From Marine Group III euryarchaeote CG-Bathy1 (GTDB lineage: Archaea; Thermoplasmatota; Poseidoniia; MGIII; CG-Epi1): a DNA stretch of 64,000 nucleotides. Below, piece by piece: positions 1 to 9,338 of this stretch. The position numbers and the translations under genes were made by a program. A model generated the notes under the pieces. It was not told the DNA's origin. It made no database searches and was given only the letters and a program-made list of their open reading frames with translations. How positions within the stretch are numbered: the first letter of the stretch is position 1; every line of letters starts with the position of its first letter. The stretch spans positions 1 through 64,000 of the forward strand of contig MIYU01000019.1 in assembly GCA_001875425.1 (NCBI GenBank), written 5' to 3'.

Positions 1-9
1 GGGGGAACG

Positions 10-375
10 ATGGTTGGTCGTGCTCTCGGTATGACGCCGTTAAAGGTGTTGATTGCTGTTGCCGTTGGTGGATTTGGTGGTTCATTTGCTATAGCATATG
101 GTGTAGCAGCGTTAGAACCTACTGATCTATTGAGTCTTGGGCTTGCGTTTACATTTATAATTATCTTAATGGTAATTCGATATATGTTCGATAATTGGGA
201 ATCTATTCAGAAAAATATGATAGAGAAGCCGTTCGATATGGCGGCAGATATAACAGATGCAGCTGGTTCAACTATGATTAAAGCTGTTGAAGGGACGAGT
301 GAATTAATCTCAGACTCTATATCTACTGTCGTAGATGCTGTTGTTGGAGGAGAAAAGGAGGAAGAGGAGAAATGA
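10..375 (+). CDS. Small hypothetical two-helix membrane protein
   Basis: I do not recognise this 121-residue protein. Two hydrophobic helices are visible at about residues 10-33 and 40-58. They are followed by an amphipathic region rich in small residues and a charged tail ending in a run of glutamates. The stop overlaps the ATG of the following epimerase by 4 nt (ATGA), so the two are probably cotranslated. The gene begins only 10 nt into the window, so a longer start cannot be excluded. The tail after the second helix is probably cytoplasmic or peripheral. No function is assigned. Confidence 0.6.
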   Translation: MVGRALGMTPLKVLIAVAVGGFGGSFAIAYGVAALEPTDLLSLGLAFTFIIILMVIRYMFDNWESIQKNMIEKPFDMAADITDAAGSTMIKAVEGTSELISDSISTVVDAVVGGEKEEEEK

Positions 376-1319
376 AAGTTGTTGTTACAGGTGGTGCCGG
401 ATTCATAGGATCTCATTTAGTTGATGCATTAGTTAAACGCGGAGATTCTGTAACAGTTCTGGATAATTTCTGCTCAGGAGAACGAGAATTTTTAGAGCAA
501 TCTAGTGAAAATATTGAGATTCATGAAGTAGATCTTCTCAATGATGACTTTAGTGCTCAATTGGAAGGGGTTGAGCTTGTTTTCCATGCCGCAGCGAACC
601 CGGAAGTAAGAATAGGGGAAACGCAACCTGAAATAATGTTTGAACAGAATGTGAAGGTGACGGAAAAGGTGTTGGAAAGTATGCGTTGTGCTGGAGTTTC
701 GAATATCTCCTTTACTTCGACATCTACAGTATATGGTGAAGCGACAATTATCCCTACTCCAGAAACTTATGGACCGTTGAATCCTATATCTGAATATGGA
801 AAAAGTAAGCTGGAAGCTGAAAGATTAATTGAAGAATATTGCGCAAAATTTGGATTTCGTGCTGTATCTTTGAGATTTGCTAACTGTGTGGGTGCTAGAA
901 GTAATCACGGTGTAACGTTCGATTTTGTTAACAAACTAAGAGATAATGATAAGGAATTGACAATTCTAGGAGATGGTTCGCAGAGTAAATCCTACTTTCA
1001 TGTAGAGGATTGTGTTTCGAGTATGCTTGCAGTATTACCTACTGATATCTGTTCGGAAGGGGAGTTTTGTGCGTTCAATGTTGGATCTGAAGATGCGATA
1101 GATGTTGTTGCTGTTGCAGATACTGTTTGTAATGCTATGAAGCTTGAAGGTGTTGGATATGAATTCACTGGCGGGGTTGATGGAGGAAGAGGTTGGAAGG
1201 GTGATGTGAAAACGATGCTTCTCTCTGTAGAGCTTCTAAAATCTAAAGGATGGAAACCTAAATTTGACAGTCAAGAAGCGGTGCATAGTACGGCAATGTG
1301 GTTGGCAGAAAGATATTAA
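372..1319 (+). CDS. NAD-dependent epimerase/dehydratase (UDP-glucose 4-epimerase-like)
   Basis: This is an extended short-chain dehydrogenase of 315 residues that acts on nucleotide sugars, probably for surface glycans or protein glycosylation. The Rossmann motif GGAGFIG lies at residues 7-13, an acidic DN follows the second strand (about residue 31), and the catalytic pair is Y142/K146 in YGKSK, with serines and threonines around 114-119. The length fits bacterial and archaeal GalE-like enzymes. The start overlaps the upstream small membrane gene by 4 nt, and tRNA-Glu follows after 22 nt. Substrate specificity (Glc/Gal, GlcNAc/GalNAc or uronate) cannot be read from the sequence, so no symbol is given. 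Confidence 0.85.
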   Translation: MKVVVTGGAGFIGSHLVDALVKRGDSVTVLDNFCSGEREFLEQSSENIEIHEVDLLNDDFSAQLEGVELVFHAAANPEVRIGETQPEIMFEQNVKVTEKVLESMRCAGVSNISFTSTSTVYGEATIIPTPETYGPLNPISEYGKSKLEAERLIEEYCAKFGFRAVSLRFANCVGARSNHGVTFDFVNKLRDNDKELTILGDGSQSKSYFHVEDCVSSMLAVLPTDICSEGEFCAFNVGSEDAIDVVAVADTVCNAMKLEGVGYEFTGGVDGGRGWKGDVKTMLLSVELLKSKGWKPKFDSQEAVHSTAMWLAERY

Positions 1320-1341
1320 TTTTATCGTTTGTGGACAAGTA

Positions 1342-1419
1342 GCTCCTGTAGTGTAGTCCGGCCCATCATTCTGGCTTCTCGAGCCAGGGACTCGGGTTCG
1401 AATCCCGACGGGAGCACCA
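1342..1419 (+). tRNA. tRNA-Glu (CTC anticodon)
   Basis: A full cloverleaf can be drawn. The acceptor GCTCCTG (1342-1348) pairs with CGGGAGC (1409-1415) with one G-T pair. The anticodon stem CTGGC/GCCAG encloses the loop TTCTCGA with anticodon CTC at 1378-1380. The T stem TCGGG/CCCGA encloses TTCGAAT. The discriminator is A, and the CCA end is encoded at 1417-1419. No intron is present. Confidence 0.95.
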
Positions 1420-1473
1420 TTGTTCATTACTTAGAGTAAAGAATAATAGACAGCCCTTATTTGGAAATTAAGA

Positions 1474-4400
1474 ATGTCTAGGAAAATATTCGTCTTTGGC
1501 CTTTGCACATCTCTGCTTATGGGTATGCTGTTCGTAGCGCCGGTATACGAAGCAGAGGGAGAAGACGAGCATACTATTATCCAAATAGGCCCTGAAGAGC
1601 GAACTGCAGAGCTTAGAATTCCTGGTGGTTATAATCCAGAAGAGGGGTTGTTACCTCTTGTTGTAGCGCTGCATGGGTATAGTAAATATCCAGGATATAT
1701 TACAGGATATTTTCAAACACAAGATAGTGTTCATGAGAATGGTCATCTGCTTTTGACGCCTAAAGGAACTGAAAATCCAGATGGCTACTGGTTTTGGAAT
1801 GGAACCGATGCCTGTTGTGACTTCTATGACCAGAAACCAGATGATGTCGGTTGGTTAACGGGACTTATCGATGAAGCGATTGATGATCATGGAGCTGATC
1901 CTGAGAGAGTGATGCTGATTGGACATTCGAATGGGGGTTTCATGTCTCACCGAATGGCCTGTGATGCTGGCGACTATCTGCACACGATTGTTAATTTTGC
2001 TGGATCGACGTACAGTGACTTTGATGAATGTGCAGAGACAGGATATCCCAATATTATCAATGTTCATGGTACTGATGATGATGTCATCTACTACAATGGA
2101 GGATTCATTGGCAGCAATAGTTATCCTTCAGCTCCACAAAGTACTTCTTTCTGGGCAGAACGCTCCGGTTGTGAAGAGGGATCGACGTTTATTCGTGAAA
2201 TGAATCTTGCAAACAATGATGAGGAACCTGAGACTGAGGATTTAGAGCATCTAAGTTGTGACAAAGACAATCGCGTTGCGTTATGGAAAGTGAATGGTGA
2301 AGCCCACATGCCTGATTTCTATGATGCTTCGCTAATTAATGCATCTTTTGAATGGGCATTTGTAGAATCGACAGATGGTGAAACGATTGTTAAAAATGAC
2401 GCGCCTGAGGCGGAAAATTACAGTCTGATTTATGAATTAGAGATACCGAATGGAGCGAATTTCAATAGCAATGGTATCAACTATACAGAAGATTACAGTG
2501 ATACAGTCAATTACACTTTTAGTCGTGTTGCATACCATTTAGAATTAGAACGGGAAGATGAAGAGCGGGTTTTTGTCTTCGTATCGATGCCTAGTCTGAC
2601 TCTTTCAGTGGAAGAGATAGGAGTTCCTCATATTGGAGCGGGTTTTACGTATCAACAACTCGTTGAAGATTTGCATATAGAATCGAACCATCCAGAGCTT
2701 AGAAATTTAGGAATTATCGATACAGGCTCTATTGAATTCTGGCCCGGTAACTACGGTACTTGGAATACGATGGCAGTTCCGGGGGCGAGTAATGATCTGT
2801 ATGATGCAGGAGATACTGCGGTAGAAGGGAGTGGTTATGGTAGTATGCAGATTCATGATTATGAATCTGGTCAAACTCTCTTTGCTTACAACTCTTGGGG
2901 TAATGGGGGTGAAGATGATCTCGGTATTGGTAATAATTTGAACACTGATGGGCATCCAGATTGGACGTTTGAATCGAATACCCCTAATTACATTCTGAAA
3001 ACTTTGCGTGTGCTTATTCAACCTGGACCAACACCAGATGGACTTTCGGTGAATCTTAGTTCGCCTGAATCGCATCAAATAGTGCAAAGACAGGAAAATA
3101 ATATGGGTACTATTCCAATTTCTGGAACTATGAATATTGCTTGTGATTTCATTGAAGCGCGTGTCGTACCGATTGAAATGTTTTCAGATAATAGTATTGA
3201 ATCGAATTGGATAACTATTGTTGAATCGGAAAAATCTACTGGTTCAACTTTTTTTGGACTTATAGAGGTTGAAGCTGGATGGTATGATTTAGAAATTCGT
3301 ATTTCTAATAATGAAACTTTAATTGATAATTTTACTGTTTCACCGATAGGTGTTGGTGAAGTGTTCATTACGGCTGGGCAGTCAAATTCGGCTAATCACG
3401 GCGATCCGATTCTTTCGCCTTCCGACCCACGAGTAAGTGCTTGGGGTGACGAAAGTGGATGGCAATTTGCAACTGACCCTCAACCAATTGCAACTGGTGG
3501 CGGAGGTACGCCTTGGCCTGTTCTTGGCGATATGTTGGTTGAGCGATACAATGTGCCAGTTGGATTCATCTCTGTTGGTTGGGGTGGAACTGCAGTTTCT
3601 CAATGGACTCCTGAAGGTGGGCTTTTCGATCGTATAATTCTCGCTCTTGATGAGGTTGGATTCATGGGGGTGCGTGCTGTGCTCTGGCATCAAGGAGAGA
3701 GTGACATGGTCGGTGGTACCAGTACAGAAGATTATATCGATACATTGAATGAAGTAATTACTGCTAGTCGGATTGAGGCTGGTTGGCAACTTCCATGGAT
3801 TGTAGCGCGTGCCTCTTACATCCCAGGTTATGATGATGAAAATCTTGAGCGGATTGTCTCTGCTCAACAGGCAGTTATTGATTCTGATCCGCATACATAT
3901 GAAGGACCGTACACTGATAATCTAACGGGTGATGAATGGCGGTGGGATACTGTTCATTTTAGTGAAGCTGGACTTATTGAACATGCTACACGGTGGGATA
4001 TTTCTATCGCTAATGCAATGTTGGAGCTTTTTGTTTGGGATGAAGATGGTAATGAAACCATCACTGTGAATCATGTGATTCTGGTTGACATACCTCCACA
4101 TCCAGAGTGGGAATGGGATTATAGTTACCAGATTGAGGTAAATGATCTTCATATGAATGTAGATTACATTGCTGTGATTCTAATTAAGAAAGTTGGTGAT
4201 GACGAGTGGGAGGGGCTAGATTGGTGGTGGGATGATATCGAAAGAGATGATGACCAATACAATTTCACAATTTCATTACAGAGAGGATGCTATCACATTA
4301 ATGCTAATCTCTATGAAAGTGGTGCTCTCAATTCAGACGAAGAAAATGCTACAGTCTTGGCATTTGATTACTTGAACTTTACGGTTGGAAATGGCACATG

Positions 4401-4644
4401 TACCAATGGTGTTTACTCTGAAGATATAATAGAAATCGACGATTCTGACAATGATGGTGTTGAAGATGTTGATGATCGATGCCCTGATACAGCTGAAGGG
4501 GCAGAGGTTGATGGAGATGGATGTGCTGCTTCATGTTGTATCCTAGATGAAGGTGACGAGAGGAGATGGATACCCGGTTTTGGCATATTTACTACGATAA
4601 TAGCGGTTGCTCTTGCAATAGGAAAGTTCAAACGAAGATATTGA
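1474..4644 (+). CDS. Secreted two-domain esterase (PHB-depolymerase/CE1-like plus sialate O-acetylesterase-like) with PGF-CTERM-like tail
   Basis: This is a 1,056-residue exported protein. A signal peptide occupies about residues 1-28. The first catalytic domain is an alpha/beta hydrolase of the PHB-depolymerase/feruloyl-esterase type, with an oxyanion-type HG near 67, the nucleophile motif GHSNGG at 150-155, and Asp and His candidates near 202 and 278. A middle beta-rich region follows. A second, SGNH-type domain resembles sialate O-acetylesterases: AGQSNSA near 634, WHQGESD near 738, and a D..H pair in DTVHFSEAG near 825. An Asp-rich calcium-type repeat lies at about 990-1020. The C-terminus has the PGFG motif near 1034, a hydrophobic stretch and a basic end, as in archaeosortase substrates. 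The likely role is deacylation of extracellular polymers. The stop abuts the convergent helicase gene with no gap. Confidence 0.8.
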   Translation: MSRKIFVFGLCTSLLMGMLFVAPVYEAEGEDEHTIIQIGPEERTAELRIPGGYNPEEGLLPLVVALHGYSKYPGYITGYFQTQDSVHENGHLLLTPKGTENPDGYWFWNGTDACCDFYDQKPDDVGWLTGLIDEAIDDHGADPERVMLIGHSNGGFMSHRMACDAGDYLHTIVNFAGSTYSDFDECAETGYPNIINVHGTDDDVIYYNGGFIGSNSYPSAPQSTSFWAERSGCEEGSTFIREMNLANNDEEPETEDLEHLSCDKDNRVALWKVNGEAHMPDFYDASLINASFEWAFVESTDGETIVKNDAPEAENYSLIYELEIPNGANFNSNGINYTEDYSDTVNYTFSRVAYHLELEREDEERVFVFVSMPSLTLSVEEIGVPHIGAGFTYQQLVEDLHIESNHPELRNLGIIDTGSIEFWPGNYGTWNTMAVPGASNDLYDAGDTAVEGSGYGSMQIHDYESGQTLFAYNSWGNGGEDDLGIGNNLNTDGHPDWTFESNTPNYILKTLRVLIQPGPTPDGLSVNLSSPESHQIVQRQENNMGTIPISGTMNIACDFIEARVVPIEMFSDNSIESNWITIVESEKSTGSTFFGLIEVEAGWYDLEIRISNNETLIDNFTVSPIGVGEVFITAGQSNSANHGDPILSPSDPRVSAWGDESGWQFATDPQPIATGGGGTPWPVLGDMLVERYNVPVGFISVGWGGTAVSQWTPEGGLFDRIILALDEVGFMGVRAVLWHQGESDMVGGTSTEDYIDTLNEVITASRIEAGWQLPWIVARASYIPGYDDENLERIVSAQQAVIDSDPHTYEGPYTDNLTGDEWRWDTVHFSEAGLIEHATRWDISIANAMLELFVWDEDGNETITVNHVILVDIPPHPEWEWDYSYQIEVNDLHMNVDYIAVILIKKVGDDEWEGLDWWWDDIERDDDQYNFTISLQRGCYHINANLYESGALNSDEENATVLAFDYLNFTVGNGTCTNGVYSEDIIEIDDSDNDGVEDVDDRCPDTAEGAEVDGDGCAASCCILDEGDERRWIPGFGIFTTIIAVALAIGKFKRRY

Positions 4645-6156
4645 TTATCTTCTTTTCTTAGAGTGTTTTTTATTGAATCGGTGTTTTTTATTGGAGTTTT
4701 GGCTTTGATTCTTTTTACCGAATTTATTTTTATTTTTCTTAAAGGAAGAAGCTTTTTCGACCTGTTGCTTGACGTTGTTTTGAACGTTTGACCCCTCGGA
4801 ATTCTTTGGTTTTCCTCTAAATCTTCCTCCGGAGTTCTTTGGTTTTCCTCTAAATCTCCCCCCGGTATTTTTTGGTTTTTCTCTATATCTTCCCTCAGTA
4901 TTCTTTGGTTTTCCTCTAAATCTTCCCCCGGAGTTCTTTGGTTTTCCTCTAAATCTTGAACGGCCTCGTCTTCTTTTATTCGTTAAAGGACTACTAGCCA
5001 TTCTTCTTGGTCGTTTAGGAGGAGTATACTTTACTTTCTCTGGTAATTTATCGAATTCAGGAGGAGTGAAATTGATTTTGATTCCTACCTGTCTTTGGAT
5101 TTTATTAATATCGTTTTTCTGTGGATTCTGAACAAAAGAAATAACAGAGCCGTGGGCTCCGGCCCTTGCTGTTCTGCCACTACGGTGTTTGTATGCTTTA
5201 CCGTTTTCAGGGGGATCGTAATGAATTACACATTGAACCCCTTCAACATCAATTCCTCGTGCAGCAACATCCGTAGCGACTAGAGCTGTGCAATCACCAT
5301 AGATGAATTGATTCATCGCTCTGTCACGTTGATTCTGACTAAGCCCTCCATGGATTACGGCCACGTTTAGATCTTCAGCTCTCAATTCTTTTCCAACACG
5401 ATCGACTCCTCTACGTGTACGGCAGAAAATCATACTGCGGCCACCTTTCTTTACGGCGTCACGAGCTATTTTTGATTTTTTAGTATTAGAAGTTAACCAG
5501 AAGAAATGTTGCATGCTTTCCATTGAGACTTCTTTTGGTCCAACGTTGATTTTAACCGGCTTCTTTTGATATTTTTTAACTAGAGTAGAAACGTCGTCAT
5601 CTAAAGTTGCACTAAACAAAATAGTTTGGCGGCCCTTAGAACAATTATCCAAAATATGACATACTGGATCGATAAACCCCATATCTGCCATACGGTCTGC
5701 TTCATCTAAAACGACAGCGTTAACATCATTCAAATGAATCATTTTGTTTTCCATTAAATCAATTAATCTGCCGGGTGTTGCCACGACAATATCGACGCCT
5801 TTTTTGAGTCTTTGACGTTGTTTGCCATAAGAAGTTCCTCCATAGATTGCCAATACATTCAATTTGATTTGTTTTGCTAAAGGCTCTAAAACATTACTGA
5901 TTTGTTCTGCTAATTCCCTAGTTGGTGTAACGATTAAAGTTGTAGGATAATGAGGGTGGGCTGGTTTACAATTAGTGAGGAGTGGTAAACCGAACGCAAG
6001 AGTTTTTCCAGAACCTGTAGGACTTCTACAACAGACGTCGTTCCCATCGAGTATACTAGGTATAGATTTGGCTTGAACCTCAAATGGTTCTGTAATGCCT
6101 TGTTCTTTCAGGACATTAACAATAGATGGCACTATGCCGAGTTTCGAAAAACTCAA
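4645..6156 (-). CDS. DEAD-box ATP-dependent RNA helicase with repeat tail
   Basis: This 503-residue RNA helicase carries all core motifs: Q-motif region near the N-terminus, PTGSGKT (I), PTRELA (Ia), TPGR (Ib), DEAD (II), SAT (III), a VATDVAARGID segment (V) and HRSGRTARAG (VI). The tail after about residue 380 is Lys/Arg-rich and contains five 11-residue repeats of the form GRFRGKPKNSG, followed by another basic stretch. Such tails usually bind RNA non-specifically. The likely role is unwinding of structured RNA in ribosome assembly or mRNA turnover. The start is a TTG at 6154-6156, supported by a TATA-like box about 30 nt upstream. The gene is convergent with, and directly abuts, the esterase gene. 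Confidence 0.93.
   Translation of the reverse strand: MSFSKLGIVPSIVNVLKEQGITEPFEVQAKSIPSILDGNDVCCRSPTGSGKTLAFGLPLLTNCKPAHPHYPTTLIVTPTRELAEQISNVLEPLAKQIKLNVLAIYGGTSYGKQRQRLKKGVDIVVATPGRLIDLMENKMIHLNDVNAVVLDEADRMADMGFIDPVCHILDNCSKGRQTILFSATLDDDVSTLVKKYQKKPVKINVGPKEVSMESMQHFFWLTSNTKKSKIARDAVKKGGRSMIFCRTRRGVDRVGKELRAEDLNVAVIHGGLSQNQRDRAMNQFIYGDCTALVATDVAARGIDVEGVQCVIHYDPPENGKAYKHRSGRTARAGAHGSVISFVQNPQKNDINKIQRQVGIKINFTPPEFDKLPEKVKYTPPKRPRRMASSPLTNKRRRGRSRFRGKPKNSGGRFRGKPKNTEGRYREKPKNTGGRFRGKPKNSGGRFRGKPKNSEGSNVQNNVKQQVEKASSFKKNKNKFGKKNQSQNSNKKHRFNKKHSKKRR
4801..4965 (-). repeat. Five tandem 33-bp repeats inside the helicase tail
   Basis: Near-identical units beginning attctttggttttcctct on the plus strand recur every 33 bp. 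They encode in-frame 11-residue repeats (RFRGKPKNSGG type) on the minus strand. Units differ at a few bases (one is RYREKPKNTGG), as expected of an expanding coding repeat. Confidence 0.85.
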
Positions 6157-6180
6157 AATAAGTGACGTCCTGAAGAAATT

Positions 6181-6191
6181 CTCATATTTTG
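6181..6191 (-). promoter_or_regulatory. TATA-like box for the helicase gene
   Basis: Minus-strand CAAAATATGAG is centred about 30 nt upstream of the TTG start at 6156. That spacing would give a leader of only a few nucleotides. The call rests on position and composition only. Confidence 0.4.
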
Positions 6192-6245
6192 CGACGAAGG
6201 GGGCTCTATATTATATGAGTACTAGAAGTAATTAGAGAGAAAGAA

Positions 6246-6254
6246 GTTAAATAC
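6246..6254 (+). promoter_or_regulatory. TATA box for the methylmalonyl-CoA epimerase gene
   Basis: GTTAAATAC is centred about 32 nt before the ATG at 6282, which predicts a leader of roughly 5-8 nt. Confidence 0.45.
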
Positions 6255-6281
6255 GAGTTAACAACGTCCAATTTAGATACT

Positions 6282-6680
6282 ATGGCCAAGATTCGTCATG
6301 TAGCTGTAGCTGTGGATTCTATTGAAGCGAGTTTGCCTATTTGGAAAGTTTTTGGAATAGATTTGGCTCATGAAGAAGACGTTGAATCGGAGAAAGTACG
6401 AACGGCCCATCTAAAATTAGAAGGTGGAAACATTGAATTGTTAGAGCCTTTAGAAAATGATTCTTTAGTAAGTAATTTTCTCGAACGTCGTGGTGGTGGA
6501 TTACATCATATCGCCATAGAGGTAGAAGATATTGATGAAATCATTGAGAAGGGGCTTAAAATCGGTTTGAAGCCGATAGGTGAAGCACCTAGAGCTGGTG
6601 CTGAGAATTGTTTGGTAGCATTTTATCATCCTAAAGATACTGGTGGTGTATTGATTGAAATTGTACAACCTACCACATAG
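6282..6680 (+). CDS. mce: Methylmalonyl-CoA epimerase
   Basis: This is a 132-residue vicinal-oxygen-chelate protein that interconverts (R)- and (S)-methylmalonyl-CoA in propionate and odd-chain or branched-chain metabolism. Two beta-alpha-beta-beta-beta modules are visible. Candidate metal ligands sit at H6, H75/H76 and E126, in the contexts IRHVAVAV, GLHHIAIEV and VLIEIVQP, typical of the family. The length is standard. The mutase partner is not in the window. The gene stands alone with its own TATA box, followed by the OPT transporter. Confidence 0.85.
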   Translation: MAKIRHVAVAVDSIEASLPIWKVFGIDLAHEEDVESEKVRTAHLKLEGGNIELLEPLENDSLVSNFLERRGGGLHHIAIEVEDIDEIIEKGLKIGLKPIGEAPRAGAENCLVAFYHPKDTGGVLIEIVQPTT

Positions 6681-6777
6681 ATGTTTAATGTCCGTATAAC
6701 TAAGCAAACAGAGAGAGTGGTTTAATCTGTCTAAAGTTCGTACCTCAGTTTATCGTCAAACGCCGACACCCGGTGGT

Positions 6778-8850
6778 TTGAAAGCGATTGAAGATGGTAC
6801 ATTAGAATATTTTGATACTGAAATGTATTCTAATTTTAACACTGAAGTTTTAGAAGAATATTTAGAAGAAAAAACAAGAAAAAGTGGTTTTGGTTCTACT
6901 ACATGGAAATGGAATCAGGTTCAACTCGGTTTGATTATAGGAATTATATTTGCTATAATCAATCAATATGTTGGTCTGAAAGTTGGTATGATTGTGTCCG
7001 GTTCATGGTATGTGGCATATCTAGCTGCGATGGCTCTTAAATGGACGCCGGGAGAGGTGAATATTTCTGCATCTACCTCCACAGGTGCGGCGATGGTTTG
7101 TACCGGTTTTGTTTTCACATATCCTGCAATTTATCTTCTAGCATATTCACCAAAATATCAAATGAGCGATGGATCATATTTGATTGATTCTGCGTTACTT
7201 TTACCGAATTCGTGGGCTCTTGCAGGTATTGCATTGGTGGCATCGATATTAGGGGGGTTTTTGGGAGTTCTTTATTTCATCATATTCAGAAGGGTGTGGT
7301 TAGTTGAAGACCCTCTCCCTCTCCCCGGTTTCGAAGCTAGTGTAAAATTAATGGATATCGCTCAAGAAACTTCAACCGGTTCTGTAGAGTCTGCAAAACA
7401 GTCCATATTTCTTGTTGGTATCTCTTCACTAATTGTAGGCGCTTTTACTTTCTTTAGGGATTTTCCTCTCTTCAAAACTGGTGTAGTTGATGTAGCAGGT
7501 GATGCTGTAAAAATTTCAGCAATGGATAAGATTGCCAATACAATTGGTATTGAAAGATTTTACAATGCGGGAGATATCATGGTTCCGTTTGACAATGCTT
7601 TAACAAAATACACTTGGTTAGGTTTCAACTTAACGCCGATGATGATTGCTATTGGTTGGTTTATGAAATTCAGAGTTGCTTTGTTAGTTAGTTTGGGAAC
7701 GTTTTTTACTTGGTTTGTTGTAACTCCTCTCGCTGCAATATTTGGTTATCCATTTTACTACCCAATAGATGGTGCTTATCATTCAGTGACTGATTATGGG
7801 ACTTTGGCATCTCTCTATTCCTATAGTTATGTAGCGCGTCCTATGGCTATTGGAGCGATTTTAGGTGGAGGAATAACCGGGCTTCTCAAAATGGCACCAG
7901 TTTTCAAAACGACTGCAGCAGATGTGATAGAGATTGTGAGACCGTCTGGAGATGGAGAAGGATCTAGAAAAGATTACATTGAAGGGAGGGGTTGGTATGA
8001 ATGGCCAATTACTCATATCTTGATGATTTTGATTGTGACTTTGGTTGGAGTTACTTTGGTATTTACTCCTCAATTTGGTCTCATTCCATCATTTTTCTTT
8101 GCACTTATTCTCTGTCTAACGACTTTTGCATTGGGTGCTATTGCTGTTAAAGTGATGGGAGAAACCAGTATTGAGCCGGTCTCTGGAACTAGCTTTATCG
8201 TGCTCCTAATGCTTGTTTTATTGTTCGATAAAATTCTTGGCCTAAGTGTAAGTGAAACTGCTTTGCTTGCTTTAGTTGGAACGACTGTGTTTGGTGGGGC
8301 GATATCTATGTCTGGAACGGTTATTGGTGATTACAAAGCGGCACTCTATGTTGGAAATCGTCCTATGCATATTATGAAAACTGAATTGGTTGGTATAATT
8401 CCCGGTACGATAGTGTCTGCTCTTTTTGCTGGTTTACTTTCCCTTGCTCTAGCGAAGGAAGAATTGATACTGTATGCACCTCAAGCCAATGCATTTGCTG
8501 CTTTTGCACAAATAATGCTTGGTGGTGAAACTCCGTGGATGTTGTTGACTATCGGTTTCTTCATCGGTATTTTTATGGAATTGTTAACCGGTATGGGTAC
8601 TGCGTTTGGTCTTGGAATGTATCTTCCTATGGTTGTAACACTACCGATGGTTGTTGGTGGAGCATTGAGAGACTGGTGGGAAACTACAATTTTAGATCGG
8701 GATGTAGAGAGATTGGGTTTAACGGAAAAAGAGCGAACTTTGCGATTATTGAACACATATATGATTGCAACGGGATTGATTGTGGGGGAGGCTGTAATGG
8801 GCACTCTCCTAGCAATATACTATGTATGGCCTCTTTTAGGTGGAGTTTAA
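6778..8850 (+). CDS. OPT-family oligopeptide transporter
   Basis: This is a polytopic membrane protein of at least 690 residues with about 14-16 hydrophobic helices. The early helix pair and the small-residue segment around ISASTSTGAAMVCTGF match the oligopeptide/metal-chelate OPT family. It probably imports small peptides or metal chelates by proton coupling. The annotated TTG start is doubtful. The frame is open upstream to 6700, and a residue run reading S-K-V-R-T-S from 6730 looks like a natural N-terminus. However, no ATG, GTG or TTG precedes it, only a CTG at 6727 with GAGAG about 11 nt upstream. The gene ends 57 nt before the KaiC-like cluster. Confidence 0.85.
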   Translation: MKAIEDGTLEYFDTEMYSNFNTEVLEEYLEEKTRKSGFGSTTWKWNQVQLGLIIGIIFAIINQYVGLKVGMIVSGSWYVAYLAAMALKWTPGEVNISASTSTGAAMVCTGFVFTYPAIYLLAYSPKYQMSDGSYLIDSALLLPNSWALAGIALVASILGGFLGVLYFIIFRRVWLVEDPLPLPGFEASVKLMDIAQETSTGSVESAKQSIFLVGISSLIVGAFTFFRDFPLFKTGVVDVAGDAVKISAMDKIANTIGIERFYNAGDIMVPFDNALTKYTWLGFNLTPMMIAIGWFMKFRVALLVSLGTFFTWFVVTPLAAIFGYPFYYPIDGAYHSVTDYGTLASLYSYSYVARPMAIGAILGGGITGLLKMAPVFKTTAADVIEIVRPSGDGEGSRKDYIEGRGWYEWPITHILMILIVTLVGVTLVFTPQFGLIPSFFFALILCLTTFALGAIAVKVMGETSIEPVSGTSFIVLLMLVLLFDKILGLSVSETALLALVGTTVFGGAISMSGTVIGDYKAALYVGNRPMHIMKTELVGIIPGTIVSALFAGLLSLALAKEELILYAPQANAFAAFAQIMLGGETPWMLLTIGFFIGIFMELLTGMGTAFGLGMYLPMVVTLPMVVGGALRDWWETTILDRDVERLGLTEKERTLRLLNTYMIATGLIVGEAVMGTLLAIYYVWPLLGGV

Positions 8851-8907
8851 AACGAAGAAAATCCTCTTATAATGGCAAGAGTGGTTTGGTGAGGAGTTTA
8901 ACTAACA

Positions 8908-9336
8908 ATGGCAAGAGAAGAATACGAAACACCGTTGATTGATGCTTACAATAGAGTTCATCAAGATGCTTTAAGCGGGGATGGAAGTTGGTTTCATAGA
9001 TTTCTTCCGCCTGGGGTTTTTATCGAGAAATTAGATGAAGAATTAGAAGAGAAATTGATTGCCGTATACAATCAATGTGAATTAAAGGCCGAAGGTTTTT
9101 TTGAAGAACTTGTAAAAAAAGAGATGGATGGAGTTTTTCAAGAAGTTACTCCGGTTGATTTGCGAACAGTTTTGCCAAAAAAACCCGTTCCCGTACAATG
9201 GGCCACATTAGGAATAGATGAACAAAAAGAGATTCAAAGAATATATGATGAAGCGAAAGAAGATGGTGTTAGTGATCCGACTCTGAAAAAGAGAGTTAGA
9301 AAATATCTTCTGGATGCATACATACTTGAGGATTGA
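8908..9336 (+). CDS. Hypothetical acidic helical protein, first gene of the KaiC-like cluster
   Basis: This 142-residue protein is not recognised. It is rich in Glu, Asp and Lys, has no signal peptide or membrane segment, and is probably mostly helical, with a Pro-rich linker near residues 82-94 (PKKPVPVQW). A GAGGAG stretch lies about 13 nt before its ATG. It is directly followed by, and nearly overlaps, the first KaiC-like ATPase gene, so it is most likely part of the same operon and may be a partner or adaptor of the ATPases. That role is inferred from context only. Confidence 0.65.
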   Translation: MAREEYETPLIDAYNRVHQDALSGDGSWFHRFLPPGVFIEKLDEELEEKLIAVYNQCELKAEGFFEELVKKEMDGVFQEVTPVDLRTVLPKKPVPVQWATLGIDEQKEIQRIYDEAKEDGVSDPTLKKRVRKYLLDAYILED

Positions 9337-9338
9337 AA

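Noticed and set aside
1236-1427. Minus-strand frame across tRNA-Glu
   Set aside because: It reads through the tRNA and the end of the epimerase gene and shows no family pattern.
3382-3894. Long minus-strand frame inside the esterase gene
   Set aside because: Antisense to a clear SGNH domain, with no start context or family signal.
4801-4965. 33-bp tandem repeats that could suggest a CRISPR-like array
   Set aside because: They have no spacers and encode an in-frame 11-residue repeat in the helicase tail.
8535-8942. Plus-strand frame overlapping the end of the OPT gene
   Set aside because: Cys/Trp-rich shadow in another frame of a well-supported gene.
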